From assembly GCA_014871385.1 (NCBI GenBank), contig CM026431.1, positions 11,995,594-12,059,593 on the forward strand: DNA of 64,000 bases. Reading direction: 5' to 3'. This stretch comes from Ceratodon purpureus. Lineage: Eukaryota; Streptophyta; Bryopsida; Pseudoditrichales; Ditrichaceae. Below the pieces are notes generated by a model. It saw only the letters and a list, made by a program, of their open reading frames with translations, was not told the origin of the DNA and ran no database searches. This document shows positions 47,046 through 59,631 of the stretch, piece after piece. The translations under genes and the position numbers were made by a program. Numbering within the stretch: position 1 is the stretch's first letter; each line of letters starts with the position of its first letter.

Positions 47046-49161
47046 CTTAGCAGAAACATTCGGAACTGATTACTCTGCTTCTACACGGTGCTCTCGGTTA
47101 GCTCAAAACGTCACCAAATCTCTGCACCCAAAGTACACAGAATCTGTCGGTATGGGTGAGGCAGGAAACAGAAGATGGAAGGATCGGTCTCCAAAGCTCT
47201 GAGCCAGGAAGACAGATCTAGTACTCTAGACGGAAGAATGGAATGATCTGCCAACCCAAAGCGACTCAAAATAAAGGTCACACACAGTGTGGATGTTTAC
47301 CTATTATGATCCCGATTGTCAGGTTCGTGTTGCTTCAGCTTGAGTTCCGCAACAACAATCGGCCTCCAGGCGAGTTTCTGACTTCGATGCCTTCCAAGTG
47401 TATCTGACAGGGTAGATTCCTTCCCTCCAGCTGGTAGACGGCGTAACTCAGCAACAGATCTAATTCGCTACAAAGCCAGCTCCCGAGTGACCTACAAAAC
47501 AGTAGAACACATTCCGAAGCGCCCTCGATCCCTGTCTACGTCAAAGAGTTGTGACGTGTGATAGTGAAGAATTGCCTCGACATCTAGCTGCAACGGATAA
47601 GTACTTACAAGTACGCTCCCTGCTCTCTTCAGGTTTTCTATCACGTCATCGGAAGCAAAGTCCAGGCATACCTTTAGCGACCTGGAGGCTGGGAGCATCA
47701 CCTCGAGCCGGGGGTGCATTACTGTAGCCGGGCCGGGTGCTCGGGAGTCGTGCAGAGGCTCGGCGATTGTTTGCCAGGCCCGGCTCTTCCTCTCCATTTA
47801 AATTTTTTTTCCCTGACCATATACATTTATTATTTAAAATAACAAAAAGTCTTCGCATTATTACAGTCTTCCAAGATTCCTCTTCTAAAATTGACGATGC
47901 CTGCGAGATGAAGGTGAGTCTAAAGAAACTGGCATGTCTACTGCCTAATTGCGAAAGGTATTTTCATCGATAACCAGTCGACACTTGTCAATTTATTATA
48001 TACATTGCCTGATTTAAAAGCCTTCCCTAAATTTACTATGTGTTAATCACTTCAAACCATAGTTTTTTTGCTCTCCGTTGTGTTGCTTCAATTTGGATCC
48101 TCTGGAAATTCTTTACAACTTGCCCTCGGGCCTCGTCTGTGAACTGCCAAGTGCGAGCAGTTTCCATGATCCATCACTTAGTTCAGGGGTGGTGACAACG
48201 CCGTAATATGAAGTGAACCATGTGTAATAACGGTAGTCAGCACTGAAGTTTTCTTGTGCGTTCGACCCACGTAGGTCTAAACCACAGAATGGGCGATGAT
48301 TGAATGTAAAGCACCATGTTGCAATTAGTAAACCATCATCAGATGATCAGACTTGGTTGTTTTGGTATGATCTGTGTGACAATATTTCTTGTCCCACGAC
48401 AGCCAAAAGTCAAAATCTTTTGTTCCTACCCAAAAAACATTTCCAAAAGTTCACACTCAAAATACGAGGACATATGAAAATACAAAGAGCTTACTAGGTG
48501 CAATCCATTACGTAAGGTTTTGCCTAGCTCAGCATTAAGATCGTCCATAATAAAGAACAAATGACAGGAGCACACTCTCAACAGGCGGATCATTTCCATC
48601 CTATCCTGCCCCCAACAGAAGCAGGTCGATACAAAAGTTCCTGGTTCGATCTTCTTTGGTAACGAAGCAAGGACTAAGCTCTAAATCCCTAAACTTACGA
48701 AAAGGATAGTTAACTGGGTAATATACCGTATACAGAATCGTAAAAGTATATCCCGTGGTTCCAGGCTACACAAAATCATGGAAACCTGAAATCCAGATGC
48801 TTTCTCTGCTCAAGCTGCGGCTTCATTGGTGGCAGTTCCAGCAATAGAAGCTGGACACTACATTATCTTGCCTCAAAAATATCCTTTCGCACGAGTGGCC
48901 AATACCAGAAGCACACAAAATTGTAGTATGCTTGTGAAAAACAATCTGTCCACATTCAAAGTGGACGATCGTAATCCCTGGGTCCTGAGGTTAGTATCCA
49001 ACACTTTGTGAGGAATGAACTCTTTGTGATTCCCAGTAGTAACTCTCGGACAAATTTTAAACTCTTATGCTCCCAAAAATGTCACCCTCTTCAAAAGCTA
49101 GACATCAGTCAGATTCTTCCATGAAATTCATCATCTTGATTCCGTGTCTCAAACTGGATTA
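47046..49161. other. Intergenic interval: kinase promoter and transporter 3' flank
   Basis: A 5' splice acceptor (TTTCTGCTAAG) lies directly before the kinase ATG, suggesting a leader intron. The rest has no supported gene. Short frames at 47492-47858 are not conserved-looking. Confidence 0.5.
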
Positions 49162-50986
49162 TCAAGAAGGGATCAGGAATACCGTCGCAAATCCAACATA
49201 GGTGCTGTAAGCGGCAAACAAAACTCCACATAGGATGAGGACAACATCCACAACAACCGACTGCCGAGAGGCGCTTGCGCCACAGAGCTGCATGTGGAAC
49301 AACGATGGGAGTACGAACGCCAAGAGAGCGCACACTGTTCCACCCACCAGAGAAATGAATATGCCAAATCCTGGCACCGACACCGCCAGGATTGCAGTGG
49401 CCAACACGGACGCTCCACGAACTGCATTGAGGAGGAGAGCATACAACTTGGAAGATGGCAGCACGTTTTTCTGGAACCAGGAGCTGAGCAGGAGCTTCCC
49501 CTCGAAAATGTCATGAACTGGGTACATCATGACAGGATATGTGAAGAAGAGGCCGATGCAGAGGCCCACTTTCACCAATTGAGTGGTCAAGTCTTGCGGT
49601 AGGTTTAGAGTAATGATGTCCTGGGTATCGTCTCCAAAAGCCAGGTAGCCAATGAACCCAAACAAGAGGTAGAGGCCTGTGATCCCTGTGAAAGAGAGAG
49701 CCAGGATTCGGGGGAATTTCTCTGGTCTCTTCATGGAGGCTTCCAGTGTAAGAGTCATGCCGAAGCCCTCAAAGCAGTAGATTGCGACGCCCACTGCAAA
49801 AGGGATGGCGCCCAGAGTTGTGTAAGGGTGAAGTTCCTGGAAGCCTTTTGGGCTCTGAAGGTCGTCTTTAATCACCAACGCCATGGCTGCGATGTTACAC
49901 ACATCGGCGAAGATGCTGAAGGGAGCCAGGGAGGCTAAGGAGCGCACCGTGGCCAGGAGAATTTGGAAGACTATCATGATGAAAATAAAATCGGACGATC
50001 GAGTGGTGACGCCTGTGACGACAGAAGACACGTTCTGGCCGAGGAAGATGAGGTAGGAAACACAGCAGCCGATTTGGGAAATGCAGATGAGAGTGTCGAC
50101 TGTCATTCTGCCGGTTGCACCGTAGGCCATCTGCCCGAGGTCTCCATATGTGTGAACCCGAATACCTCCGCCCTTGGCAATGGAATCCTTGCACTTAACC
50201 TGCCACATACCACTTCCCAGTCAATCAAACACGCCACTTTCCAGAATTTTCCATGAAATCAGGTTTCTCACAATTTGCTAACTCTTGAACAACTGCTGAG
50301 ACTCATATTCATTTATGGCTGTTCAACGATTTTCAAGAACTTTGAAACCTAATTTGCACAGCTCTTTTCCAAAACTCTTCATAATTGACCTTTCTATACA
50401 ATCATATAGTAAATGCTGTATAAGCCTCAAGCGATGAGTTACAAATAGTCTCATGACAATCCGGGATATGTCGAAGAATGATCTCCATGAGAAAGGAGTC
50501 AGGACAATGGCACAGAAGATGCTGGAACAAAGACAAAACGAATACCTAAGGTAATACATAGATCATTGGACCTCCTAGTGATTCTTTTCTGAGTGGACTT
50601 AAAACCGATCGACACACCATGACAAATACATCCATAGTAGCTAAATATGACAATGAAATTAACCTTATAGAAAAGCGCCATCGGCTACTAGTGCGATGAG
50701 AAATCATGAACACTAGATTATCGTAACAAGGAAGATGCAATGCGGGATAGTTCGGGAGGATACTGACCAGCAGTAGCATGCAGTAGTAAGTGAGGCAGGC
50801 CGCGCCGACGACAGAACTTGCAGCGACAGCCCAGCCGCTCATCCTGAACGTGTAAGGCAACCCTAAAACACCTGCTCCCACAATCGAAATGAAGATGTTG
50901 CCCGCTGTTCGAGCCACAGTTGCTTGCCCAGTCCCTGCATGCAACAGCAAGGGGGTCTCCTCATCTGGCTCCATCCCAAAAGCCAT
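49162..50986 (-). CDS. AVT3-type vacuolar amino acid transporter (AAAP family)
   Basis: Two exons in phase 0: 50986-50768 (ATG 50986; donor CTG|GTCAGT) and 50199-49162, giving 418 residues, the usual size. MEPDEETPLLLHAGTGQATV resembles a cytosolic N-terminus with an acidic-dileucine (EETPLLL) vacuolar sorting motif. The first helix is NIFISIVGAGVLGLPYTF, a family hallmark. About eleven membrane helices can be traced, including CISQIGCCVSYLIFLGQNV, FAVGVAIYCFEGFGMTLTLE and LYLLFGFIGYLAFGDDTQD. Arabidopsis AVT3A-C, the closest family I recognise, export neutral amino acids from the vacuole by proton-coupled transport. No break seen. Confidence 0.9.
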
Positions 50987-53055
50987 ATTCACCTCCTTTT
51001 CAGTCCCCTTTTGTGATTGTCACAAACTCCCGTTGCTCCGATTGCTATGTAGAAGGAATTGTCCCTGAAATTGTCACTCTCTTGTCAATGTGGGACGATT
51101 TTGCCCTTCATAGCTCCGTTGCCCTCTCGTTAACTCCTTGGATATGGTAACGCCCCTGCAACCGCTATGAACGCCTCCGATCGAATTAGGGTTCCTGGTT
51201 CATAATCCACGGTGATAAATATCGCAATTTCCTGTCAAGTTGAGAATTCCTTTTCCGCTTGAATTGAGAAATATCCCTCTCTTCTCTTCATAAATCCGCG
51301 GTCTCCATAATTGGTATGTATGTAAGGAGAACTGCAGTTTCAACACTTCATAAAGCAAACAACGTCGAGAGTCTAAACACAGGCTCTTCGAGGTAATCAG
51401 AGTGGCAAAGGTAACGAGGACAATTCGGTCCGATAATTTGATCTCCGACAAGCAATTCCGGATCCCTAATGAACTTTCTAAGATATCTATGATAGAGATA
51501 ATCCGAGCATTGTAAATATACACAATTTCCTACATATATAACTGGAATGAAGCAGCTTCTCTCTGCAATTCCGTGGTCGGTAGTCCTCTCTCCCCGAAGT
51601 AGCAACCCGCAAGTACCCGAAGACCGAAGTCCTAAACCAGGAAACAAACACCCAAACTCAACGAAGACAAAGCAAAACAGAGGAAGCAACTGAAGCCCTG
51701 AACGATCACGATCCCCGAAGATCTCTACGAAACCAATATCCAACACAAACCGACACTACTTCCTACAATCGAATTACCACAATCCAGAGAAACAACAAAC
51801 CAGCTCAGAATTCCGAACAAACCTCACCAAACATTATCCAATCCCGATACTCACTCGCACGTACCAAAATCCGCCCAAATCGCCCCAATCTTCGCCATCC
51901 AGCACACGGTAAAAATGAAACCCAATCCACCCGTCTCAAAAAAAATCAAACCTTTCCCTCACCAAAGATCATGACTTTAACCTTCGTTTCAGCTTAGCAA
52001 CCAACTTCCCATCTCTACTAGCAGGAGCACAATTGACAGGCTTCGGTTGCATTCAATTCCGAGCCTGTCCATGTGCAGGTGGTCATGGATCAGATCATGA
52101 ATATAGGAATTCTTACGATAACTGTTGTCCCTCCGAGGAGCCAAATTGGTAACTTACCAGAAAGAGGCCGAAGTTTGTTGCGTTACCGAGTCTCTTCGTT
52201 GCAAATGACAACTTCTTCTAGTGACTGGACTCCTGTTGATCAGAGCTTGGGGCCGGGGTGATGTGGCGGCTTGAGCTCGTGTTTGTTGTCAATGCGACGC
52301 CATGCCACATGCATTCCTCGAAGTCCATGCACATTCGATACGTCGACTCCCGTTCTTGTCTTCATGTGGGAAACGAATTTTCGGCGATTGTAGGAACGGA
52401 TGCCTCGCTGCACAGAGATCGTGTTGTGGATAATATTTAACGTGATCGGAGCTTATCTTGTGGGAAACCTGGCAATGAGTTGGAGAATGTCCGGATGTGA
52501 TCATCTGGGCAATGCCAAATTTAGTTTGAATGACCCGGTTTTGCTTTCAAGGTTTTACTTTGTATCGTGTGTATGGGTCAGTATGTATTGAGATTTTACT
52601 TCTTGTGTATTATGCTTCCATGCCTCACCAGAAGTTGAACGAAAGTGGTATAAGAGTTACAATATTGAATCTCCACTTCATAAAGTACGGTGCTTGACCA
52701 CTTAGGTTAGCTCTACGTAGAGGATTACGGTCGTTCGACAACTTGTTACGAAGTTATCCCTTCACCTCCGAAGTTATCCTTTCACCTCCACAAAATCTAT
52801 CCCGGCTGTAGCAACTGGATGAAATTCTGTCTTCATAATTTATCCATTAGGAATATGCAGCCAACTATTTACAAAGTATTTACAAAGTACTGCACATTAG
52901 GATTAGGAAGGTTGCTTTCTACATGGAGTACCTGGTTGAATCTCCTTCCCCTGTAGGCTATGGAGGGAACCAGCGATTCTAAATTGGCTAAAATTAGGTT
53001 AATTGCTACCAAACGCAAAATCTGTGCTATATAAATTGGAATGAAGGGCCTCCCA
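50987..53055. other. Gene-free interval upstream of the transporter
   Basis: It contains the transporter promoter. No coding exon is supported on either strand; there is an A/C-rich stretch at 51.6-52.0 kb. Confidence 0.5.
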
Positions 53056-53455
53056 CTAAGGTGGTTTCCCCATTCCCAACTGCATAAGAAATACAGATAT
53101 GAGCCATTGATATTATTTGGTGTTATTATTTTTTAGAGGTACGCAAGAAAAAATGGAATCCAACACAAGTTGAAACATAATTTTTGGATGAAGAATGAAT
53201 TAGTTATAAATTATCAAAGTTGCAGTATGACCCATCCCATTCACATCATATAGGTACACCTCTTTCTATGTACTAAAGATGCTTAAACCAACTACAGCAA
53301 ATCCATAACCACACTTACATGTGCTAAAACCAACAAAAGAAAACCCCCTACCAACTCAAACTCATGCTACGACCAACATCATTAGAGCATTGATTGCGGA
53401 AAATACTCCTAGCTGTTGGTGAAAGGAGCCAGTTGGGAACGGGGAAACCACCTTA
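53056..53455. mobile_element. Miniature inverted-repeat element, about 400 bp
   Basis: The left end CTAAGGTGGTTTCCCCATTC continues CCAACTG; the right end is its mirror with one difference (CAGTTGGGAACGGGG, then AAACCACCTTAG). This gives 27-bp terminal repeats. No internal coding frame and no clear target duplication, so the superfamily is open. Confidence 0.75.
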
Positions 53456-53817
53456 GCAAAAATTGCAACGAAAGCTTTAGGTTAACACACAATTTGCTTA
53501 TCGCCACAAAACTTTGGTCCTCAAATAGCACCAATTCAATGAATTAGAGCTTCATATGTAACTATATGGTGAATATAAACAGTCTACCTACTAACCAAAA
53601 ACAAAATGTTTTTTTAAACTTATGTTCATCCTGGTAGAAATAGTTGCTGCCCATTTAGGGGGAGGTACCATTTGTACTAATTGCCACAAAGTAGTCCTGG
53701 GATCGCTGGTGGGAATTCCCTGCAGTAGGGAAACTTCACACGCAAAAAATGTTCTTGGAACTGCACAGTAATAAGAATCTAAGCTTTGTGACACTGCCAA
53801 ATGGACAAGCTTTTGCC
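53456..53817. other. 3' flank of the RBR ligase gene
   Basis: AT-rich, without coding signal. A minus-strand open frame here is only the read-through of the last RBR exon in another frame. Confidence 0.5.
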
Positions 53818-56036
53818 TTACAACCTGGACTCGTTCCATCTTGGACAAGAGCAGGACTTTGCACCACCTACCCATGACTCTCCACAAGTGTAGCAAAATT
53901 CATGTCTGCACCTGCACTCAAGAAAAAACTATGCGGTATCAGTTTACTCCTCAATTTATTTAAAGATGGAACGAAGAAAGAATGTAGTTCAGTGAATTAG
54001 TTATTGCTTGAGCAGAGCACTTACAAACAGGTCATGTGAAAACAACCATGGCTCAGCTCAACAAGTCGCCCACATTTCTTGCAGCGTTGCCATTTCTTCT
54101 GGCCGGCTAGTTGTAGCAATTTCTCATCCCCCAAAAGACGCAGATTTTTCAAGTTCGCATTAAACTCGGCGCAACTCATGTCGGAATGCCAGGGCACAGC
54201 GCACTCCAAGCAGAATGCCCGGTGGCAGGCCTCACATTCTACACAGCCAGAGGCAGTTGGATGCGGATGTGCCGAACTCGACGGTTTATCCATGTGAGAG
54301 ATGGGTTTGAAAAGCAGCGCAGAGCAGTCTCTGAAAGGACAATACATGCGCTCTGCTTCTGGGATGGCAGCTTCTATTTGCCTCCTTGTCAACACTTCGA
54401 GCAACGTCGAGCTTAGAAGCAACGACAGCTGGGTGTAGGATATGATAGTTGGGCATTCATCATGAAGGCAGGTTACATGCATTTGCCCTCCATCCAGTAT
54501 CCTTGCCTCCGCATGTCTTGAGACGCATGATTCGCAGAATTGATGTTCGCATCCTAGAAATTCACGATTAAAACACTGTAACTATCACTTTGAGGTATGA
54601 AAAAGGACGGCATCAAACAAGCAGGGAAATCTGGTATAGTGCTGAAAGTAGAGGACCAGAAACATCCAATAAGAGCTTAGTTACACACGGAGCCATAAAC
54701 AATATAATAATAAGACGAGCAATAACCTAAGTACTGACAGGAGAGTGAAATGAGAGAGAACATGACTACCTTCAAGTGTAACAAAGGAGCTCGTTCTTTG
54801 CGTAGCTTCGAAGCAGATCTGACAATATTGCACCCCATATTCATCAGCGTTCATATCTGTCTCATTCTCAAGACTTGATCCTGCAATCAATGGTAGCCCA
54901 ATTCTTGTGTTCAGGCTGTCAAAACTGACTGGAGAAGATTGGATGCAATCGCCGTCCTCTTCCTGTACCACCATCTTGCCTTTCTCTTGCTTCTGTTTGT
55001 CAAGTGGGCATTTTCTGGGAGCTATTTCGCGGATGGTCAAGGGCCCAATCAAGGGAGTCACAGATAGTTTTGCACGCTGCATCACAGGGATGATTTCGCG
55101 CGCTGCATTATATTCCCCCATGCCAGCACCGCTACATCGTGACCTCGCAAAGCCTGTGAGGCTGGAACCATCCTCCAACAGGCTCAGAACCGATTCGTAA
55201 TCATCCACTTCATTCAAAAATTGGTCTAGAGGAACAGACGAGTTGGTGAAGGGGTCTTCCGCGGAATCTCTAGTACTGCTGGACATGTTCGCCAGCGATC
55301 GTGCGAATCGCGCATCATGCTCTCTGATGGCATCTAAGTGAGCCAATCTTGCTGCCTCTAATAAGGACAGCTGCGTTTCTTCTGTGTCTTCCACAAAGCT
55401 ACCAAGTTCGTCAACAGACAGGTTCAGTGCAGCAGCCTTGTCTACATCACCGCTAACCTGAGAAGCTGCGTGCAGTACACCCCAGGATATCACATTCCAA
55501 GAAGTCACCAAATTATCTTAACCATGTCCAAAAGTAGCTTTGCCAAATAACAGTATCAATAAATCAAGCTTATTTCACTAGATACTGTGTGAAACTTATT
55601 CTAAACAAGAGATAAAGGTAATGTGAAGCACAAGAGCACCTTATTGTTTCCCTTTAAAGGCTGTACGATTTCAGGCACCGTATTCGTTCGGAACTTTTGG
55701 ATGCTTGATTATCAAAATCAGACATAGAGCTAATCAACTAACTGGACGCTTGACAACCCTGTATCATCGTCGATCCTTGGCGCAATAACTAAACAAATAG
55801 CAAACGAAAGCAATCAATCCAGTCAAACACCAACCTTTGAGTTTCTCGATGTTTGGATAGTGCTGTGTCGGATCCTCCAGTTCCTCACCAGCTTCTACCT
55901 CGTGTTCCTGCAAATTCGCAGTACTTTTCATGATTTCCTGTATCTGCAAAAGGAAAGCCAATTCCGCATCTCTTGCCTCCACGATGCCCTTAGCAAACTC
56001 CACAGCCTGCATCCTAGAAACTATAACCTCGTCCAT
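53818..56036 (-). CDS. RING-between-RING (RBR) E3 ubiquitin ligase
   Basis: Four exons in frame: 56036-55835, 55465-54770, 54553-54025, 53911-53818, giving 506 residues. The N-terminal MQAVEFAKGIVEARDAELAF is typical of plant RBR ligases. RING1 starts at about residue 281 (CQICFEATQ ... CEHQFCESC ... CLHDEC) and is split by the second intron. IBR follows (YCPFRDC ... CVECEACHRAFCLEC ... WHSDMSC). RING2 is CKKCGRLVELSHGCFHMTC then LCRHEFCYTCGESW, spanning the last intron; the C of SHGC is the expected thioester cysteine. These enzymes take ubiquitin from an E2 onto that cysteine and then to a target. The protein ends 17 residues after RING2 (CPRWNESRL). No ARI-type C-terminal domain, so it is nearer the plant group that includes RSL1-like proteins. 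Target unknown. Confidence 0.92.
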
Positions 56037-57586
56037 TGCTCTCCGACCACCAGGCTTCCACCAGAATTTTGGTTACTGGCAAGGGCATAGCAATCGCTCA
56101 AAACAAGTAGGATTTCAGCTCAAAGAGGGTCAGCTCAGTTGAGGCAGATCGGCAAAGAATAAGTTATAGAGCAGCCTCCATAAAATAGTTCAAAGACGTT
56201 TCAATACAATCTGTCATGACCACTTCTGTACTTGGTCCCTACAAGTAGGCAAGGAGTCCCAGTGAATGAAGCATTAAGTTTCATGATTGCATGCGCCGTC
56301 ACAACTTGACGTATGGGAGTTGACAATATAAAATAACATTTTCTCAGCACAAGTACACTCATTAGTAGAAGTAACATGAGAAGGAGATCCTCTACACAAG
56401 TTCTCGCATCAATGTAAACAAGTACGCTTAATGCTTCAGGATGTGAACATACCTGGTGAATTACTGCCCACTACTTACATCTCCGTGCATTGAGCTTGGA
56501 CCTGTACCCAGAATATTACTTCAGGTTTTAACCAGGTGGCACTTGGAGATGATATGAAGCTACTCATTTTATATGATGGTATTGTGCTAACCATTCAAAT
56601 TAGGAAAGCCTAAGAAACTGCCAAGCAAACGTACTTCTTAAAATGTGTTATGCCGGCTCTCCAGCTCCCATTTCCAAGGGCAATGTTTTACCTGAATTTT
56701 AAACATTTGAGTGTGACATCTAAGAAAATTCGAGTCATAGGTTATTACGCCCTTTTGTAATGGTAAGCAAAGAAAATACAGCCATGAGAATTTGTTGGCT
56801 GCAATAGCAAACGATATATGTGCAAAACAAGCCCCAAATCTTCTTATCATATAGTGTTCTGTGAAGATCTAAGAAAACTCGTATGCATAGCGTTCGCTCC
56901 TCCAGCCGATCTCCATCGAACCTAAATCCATCACAAAGTCAATAATGTTTACAAGACTTGACACAAACTCCAACCGCCGCTAACACACTCTAAATGAAAC
57001 ATATTCACAGATTTGTGTATTCAATATGCACACCAACACTAATGGCCTCCAGAGAACCACATATATTCGAAATCCAATCCATTTAACAAATCGTATAATT
57101 TAAGTCCCTTCCTGAGAGCCTGTCTACGTCACACCAAAGCCGGATCTTCATACAACAGTTTCGGAGATAAGACCTTGCCCTGCTGCATACAAAAAGACGA
57201 TCAAATTAAGTCAAATCTTATTCAATAAAAGTGCCAGGTTAAAAGACCTCTGCATAGTGCTTACTCCATTAAACTCACATAAGGATCTATTCACAGTCAA
57301 ATTATTGACGCTTCAGCCCAGACTGCACAAAATTCAAACGCAGAACGCGCCCTAACCTAAGACAGGCTTGCGTTTAGAACACAAAGAAATGAAGACACTG
57401 AAAAGTCTTATCTAAAGTGCATCCAAGCTTTGTCTCTGAACTCGCAGGATTCTAACGGCGTTGTGAATGAGCACGCAGGTCAACATGTCCTGAATCGAAC
57501 TCAATCATTGGAGCTAAACTACGCATAAATATTGTACACTGGTTTATAATGGTACAGTGAAGAACGTTGTGTTTACCATGTAGATT
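56037..57586. other. Intergenic interval upstream of the RBR gene
   Basis: It contains the RBR promoter and the duplicated segment at 57,030-57,205. No coding exon is supported. Confidence 0.5.
57030..57205. repeat. Diverged copy of the STN8 upstream segment
   Basis: Aligns in the same orientation with about 59,670-59,845. Shared landmarks in order are TGGCCTCCA..AGAACCAC, ATCCA..TTAACAAATC, AGCCTGTC..ACGTC, CAAAGCCGG, CTT(AA)GCCCTGCT and CATACAAAAAGA. Divergence is substantial, so the duplication is old. Confidence 0.75.
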
Positions 57587-59631
57587 CTACTTAGAGAATG
57601 TAACTTTGGAAATAATTTTGGAGGCTTGATCGCCGCCCAGGAGGAAGTAAGGGTGGCGCAAGGCTGCAGCAGCGGATAGTCTACCCCTGTTGAGCGCATT
57701 TCTCTCACATATTAGTTTCGTTGCTAAATCCCAGCCCTTTCCTCCATCTAAATCTAGCAAATCGAAGTTTATCCTTGCCACTTTTGTGATCTCTCTCCAC
57801 TTCTGAAGGTCGTATCCCACAGATTGGATCTCCTTCTTGAACGTCTGCAGTCCAATTGCTGTTCGCAGTCCGACGCACGACATTTGTAGAAAGATCACTC
57901 CAATGGAGTACATATCGAACAAGTCGGGGCAGTTAAACTGCACACATTTAAACAAACAGAATTGAGATCCAAAAAGTAGGGGATATCCTAATTTAGATTT
58001 TATCACCAACATTCATAAGCGGATAAGTGGTTCAGGGAGAATTGGGAAGCTTATCACCTGCCAGAGGAACGGCGAGAGGACCGCAGCGACTGGTTCAATA
58101 GGCGGCAGAGGAGTCTTTTCTGGAAGAACATAAAGCTCCGGAGGACAGTAGTCCGGGTCAAGAATGCCCCTGTCTGGAACAAAGTTCTTCCCTACTCGGA
58201 GATCTGTTGCAGCTCCAAAATCAATAAACTTCAATTTGCCTTTGTCTGTCACTACCACATTGGAGGGCTTCACATCCCTATGAACAATGCCTGCTGCGTG
58301 CATTTTGTTGAGACAGGAAATAACTTGCCGCATAATTTGCTTAATTATTAGCGCATTCCGTTGAAGGTCATCATCGTTATTAAGTGTTCGCCCAAAAAGA
58401 GGCTGTTCTAGGTTTTGCGGAAAGCTCTGTTGCTTCATGAAATCTAATAACGTGGAATCACCCTGTACCAAACGGAATATCACAACATTAAAGCCTGTAA
58501 AATTGACAATGCTAGACTTTCCGAAGTAAATTTCTTACATCTTTATAAGATGCTGATTCCGTTGCTCTATATCAAATAATGAATTCGAAACAGATGGAAG
58601 GGTAGGCATGGACCTCATACTTCCAGATAAGCCATTTGCCGCCCTCGGTAAATTGTCCCTTGGTCACGTCTGCTGTAAAGGTGCCCAAAAATTTCGCACA
58701 CACATCTGGCGCAGCCCTACACATCCGATAATTAAACCACTCCTCCATGTCCCCGCATTCCTCCGCCCCTAATACTCCTACTTTCACCTGTGTAGAACAA
58801 TCACCGAATCCTCACGTTGACATTCCTCTGGGCAAGATCTAGCTCTATGAGCTGAATAATTGCAGCAATCATTCCTCTCATGCAACTTGCACAGAATCAC
58901 GTAATCAATGAAAAACATCAGTCCTTTACCTTCTTCAAGATAACTTTCTTAAACTTCTTGTAGTCTTCGAACTCTTCCAAACGCCGGCCCCGTCTTCCAA
59001 GCTCATCGTCCGCGCTAACACCCTTAGGCAAAATATATCCAACATATACAGTTCCAAAGGATCCTTCTCCTAGCCTCTCGCTAATAACAAAATCAGTCCG
59101 TTTCCAGCCTCTTCTTCCGCGCACGGACTCAAGCAGCGCCTGGAAAGGCGCTGCAACATAAGTATCCAATGCTCCTTTCAACACTCCGGGCCTGGCAGTC
59201 AGATAGATCCACCCTAACATCGAAGCACCAGCAACACGAATCCTTTCCCCATCGGAGAGTTCCACCAAAGATTTTAACACATTAGATTTCGTCAACCCTG
59301 ATGCTGCATCTGGAATATAGCTATACAATTCCGGCACCCCGTGCTGCAGAGTGTCGATCCATGGCAGTTGCATTACCACATCCGCCACGCCATTCGCCAC
59401 CACTTCCAACACACAGTCAATTCTCTGCTTCTGCTTCTTGGCTGGGCACACCACCACCAGCGCCCGCAAGCCTTCCCCCAAAAAACCACTTCTACACCTC
59501 GGCGACACGGATTTTCCTGCAAAACTAAGGGATGAGTTCACGGTGTTCAATCGCATCGTCACCATAGGCCGGTCGGTATTCAGCGGCACACCACACTTGG
59601 GAGCTCCCAAGACCGCCACTCCCGTGGCCAT
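57587..59631 (-). CDS. STN8: STN8-type thylakoid protein kinase
   Basis: Four exons, all phase 0: 59631-58930, 58787-58614, 58462-58058, 57937-57587, giving 543 residues. The N-terminal region is rich in S, T and R and fits a transit peptide. A hydrophobic segment (VAGASMLGWIYLTARPGVL, about 135-155) precedes the kinase domain, as in the STN family. The glycine loop is LGEGSFGTVYVG, the lysine is in KKVILKK (about 233), HRDVKPSN is at 353-360 and DFGAA at 373-377. EEWFNYRMCRAAPDVCAKFL, PDYCPPELYVLPE, FDMYSIGVIFLQM and GRLSAAAALRHPYFLLGGD closely follow Arabidopsis STN8 as I recall it, more so than STN7. STN8 phosphorylates photosystem II core proteins from the stromal side. A 5' splice acceptor ending at 59643 (AAATCTAG) indicates a leader intron. 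Confidence 0.93.
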
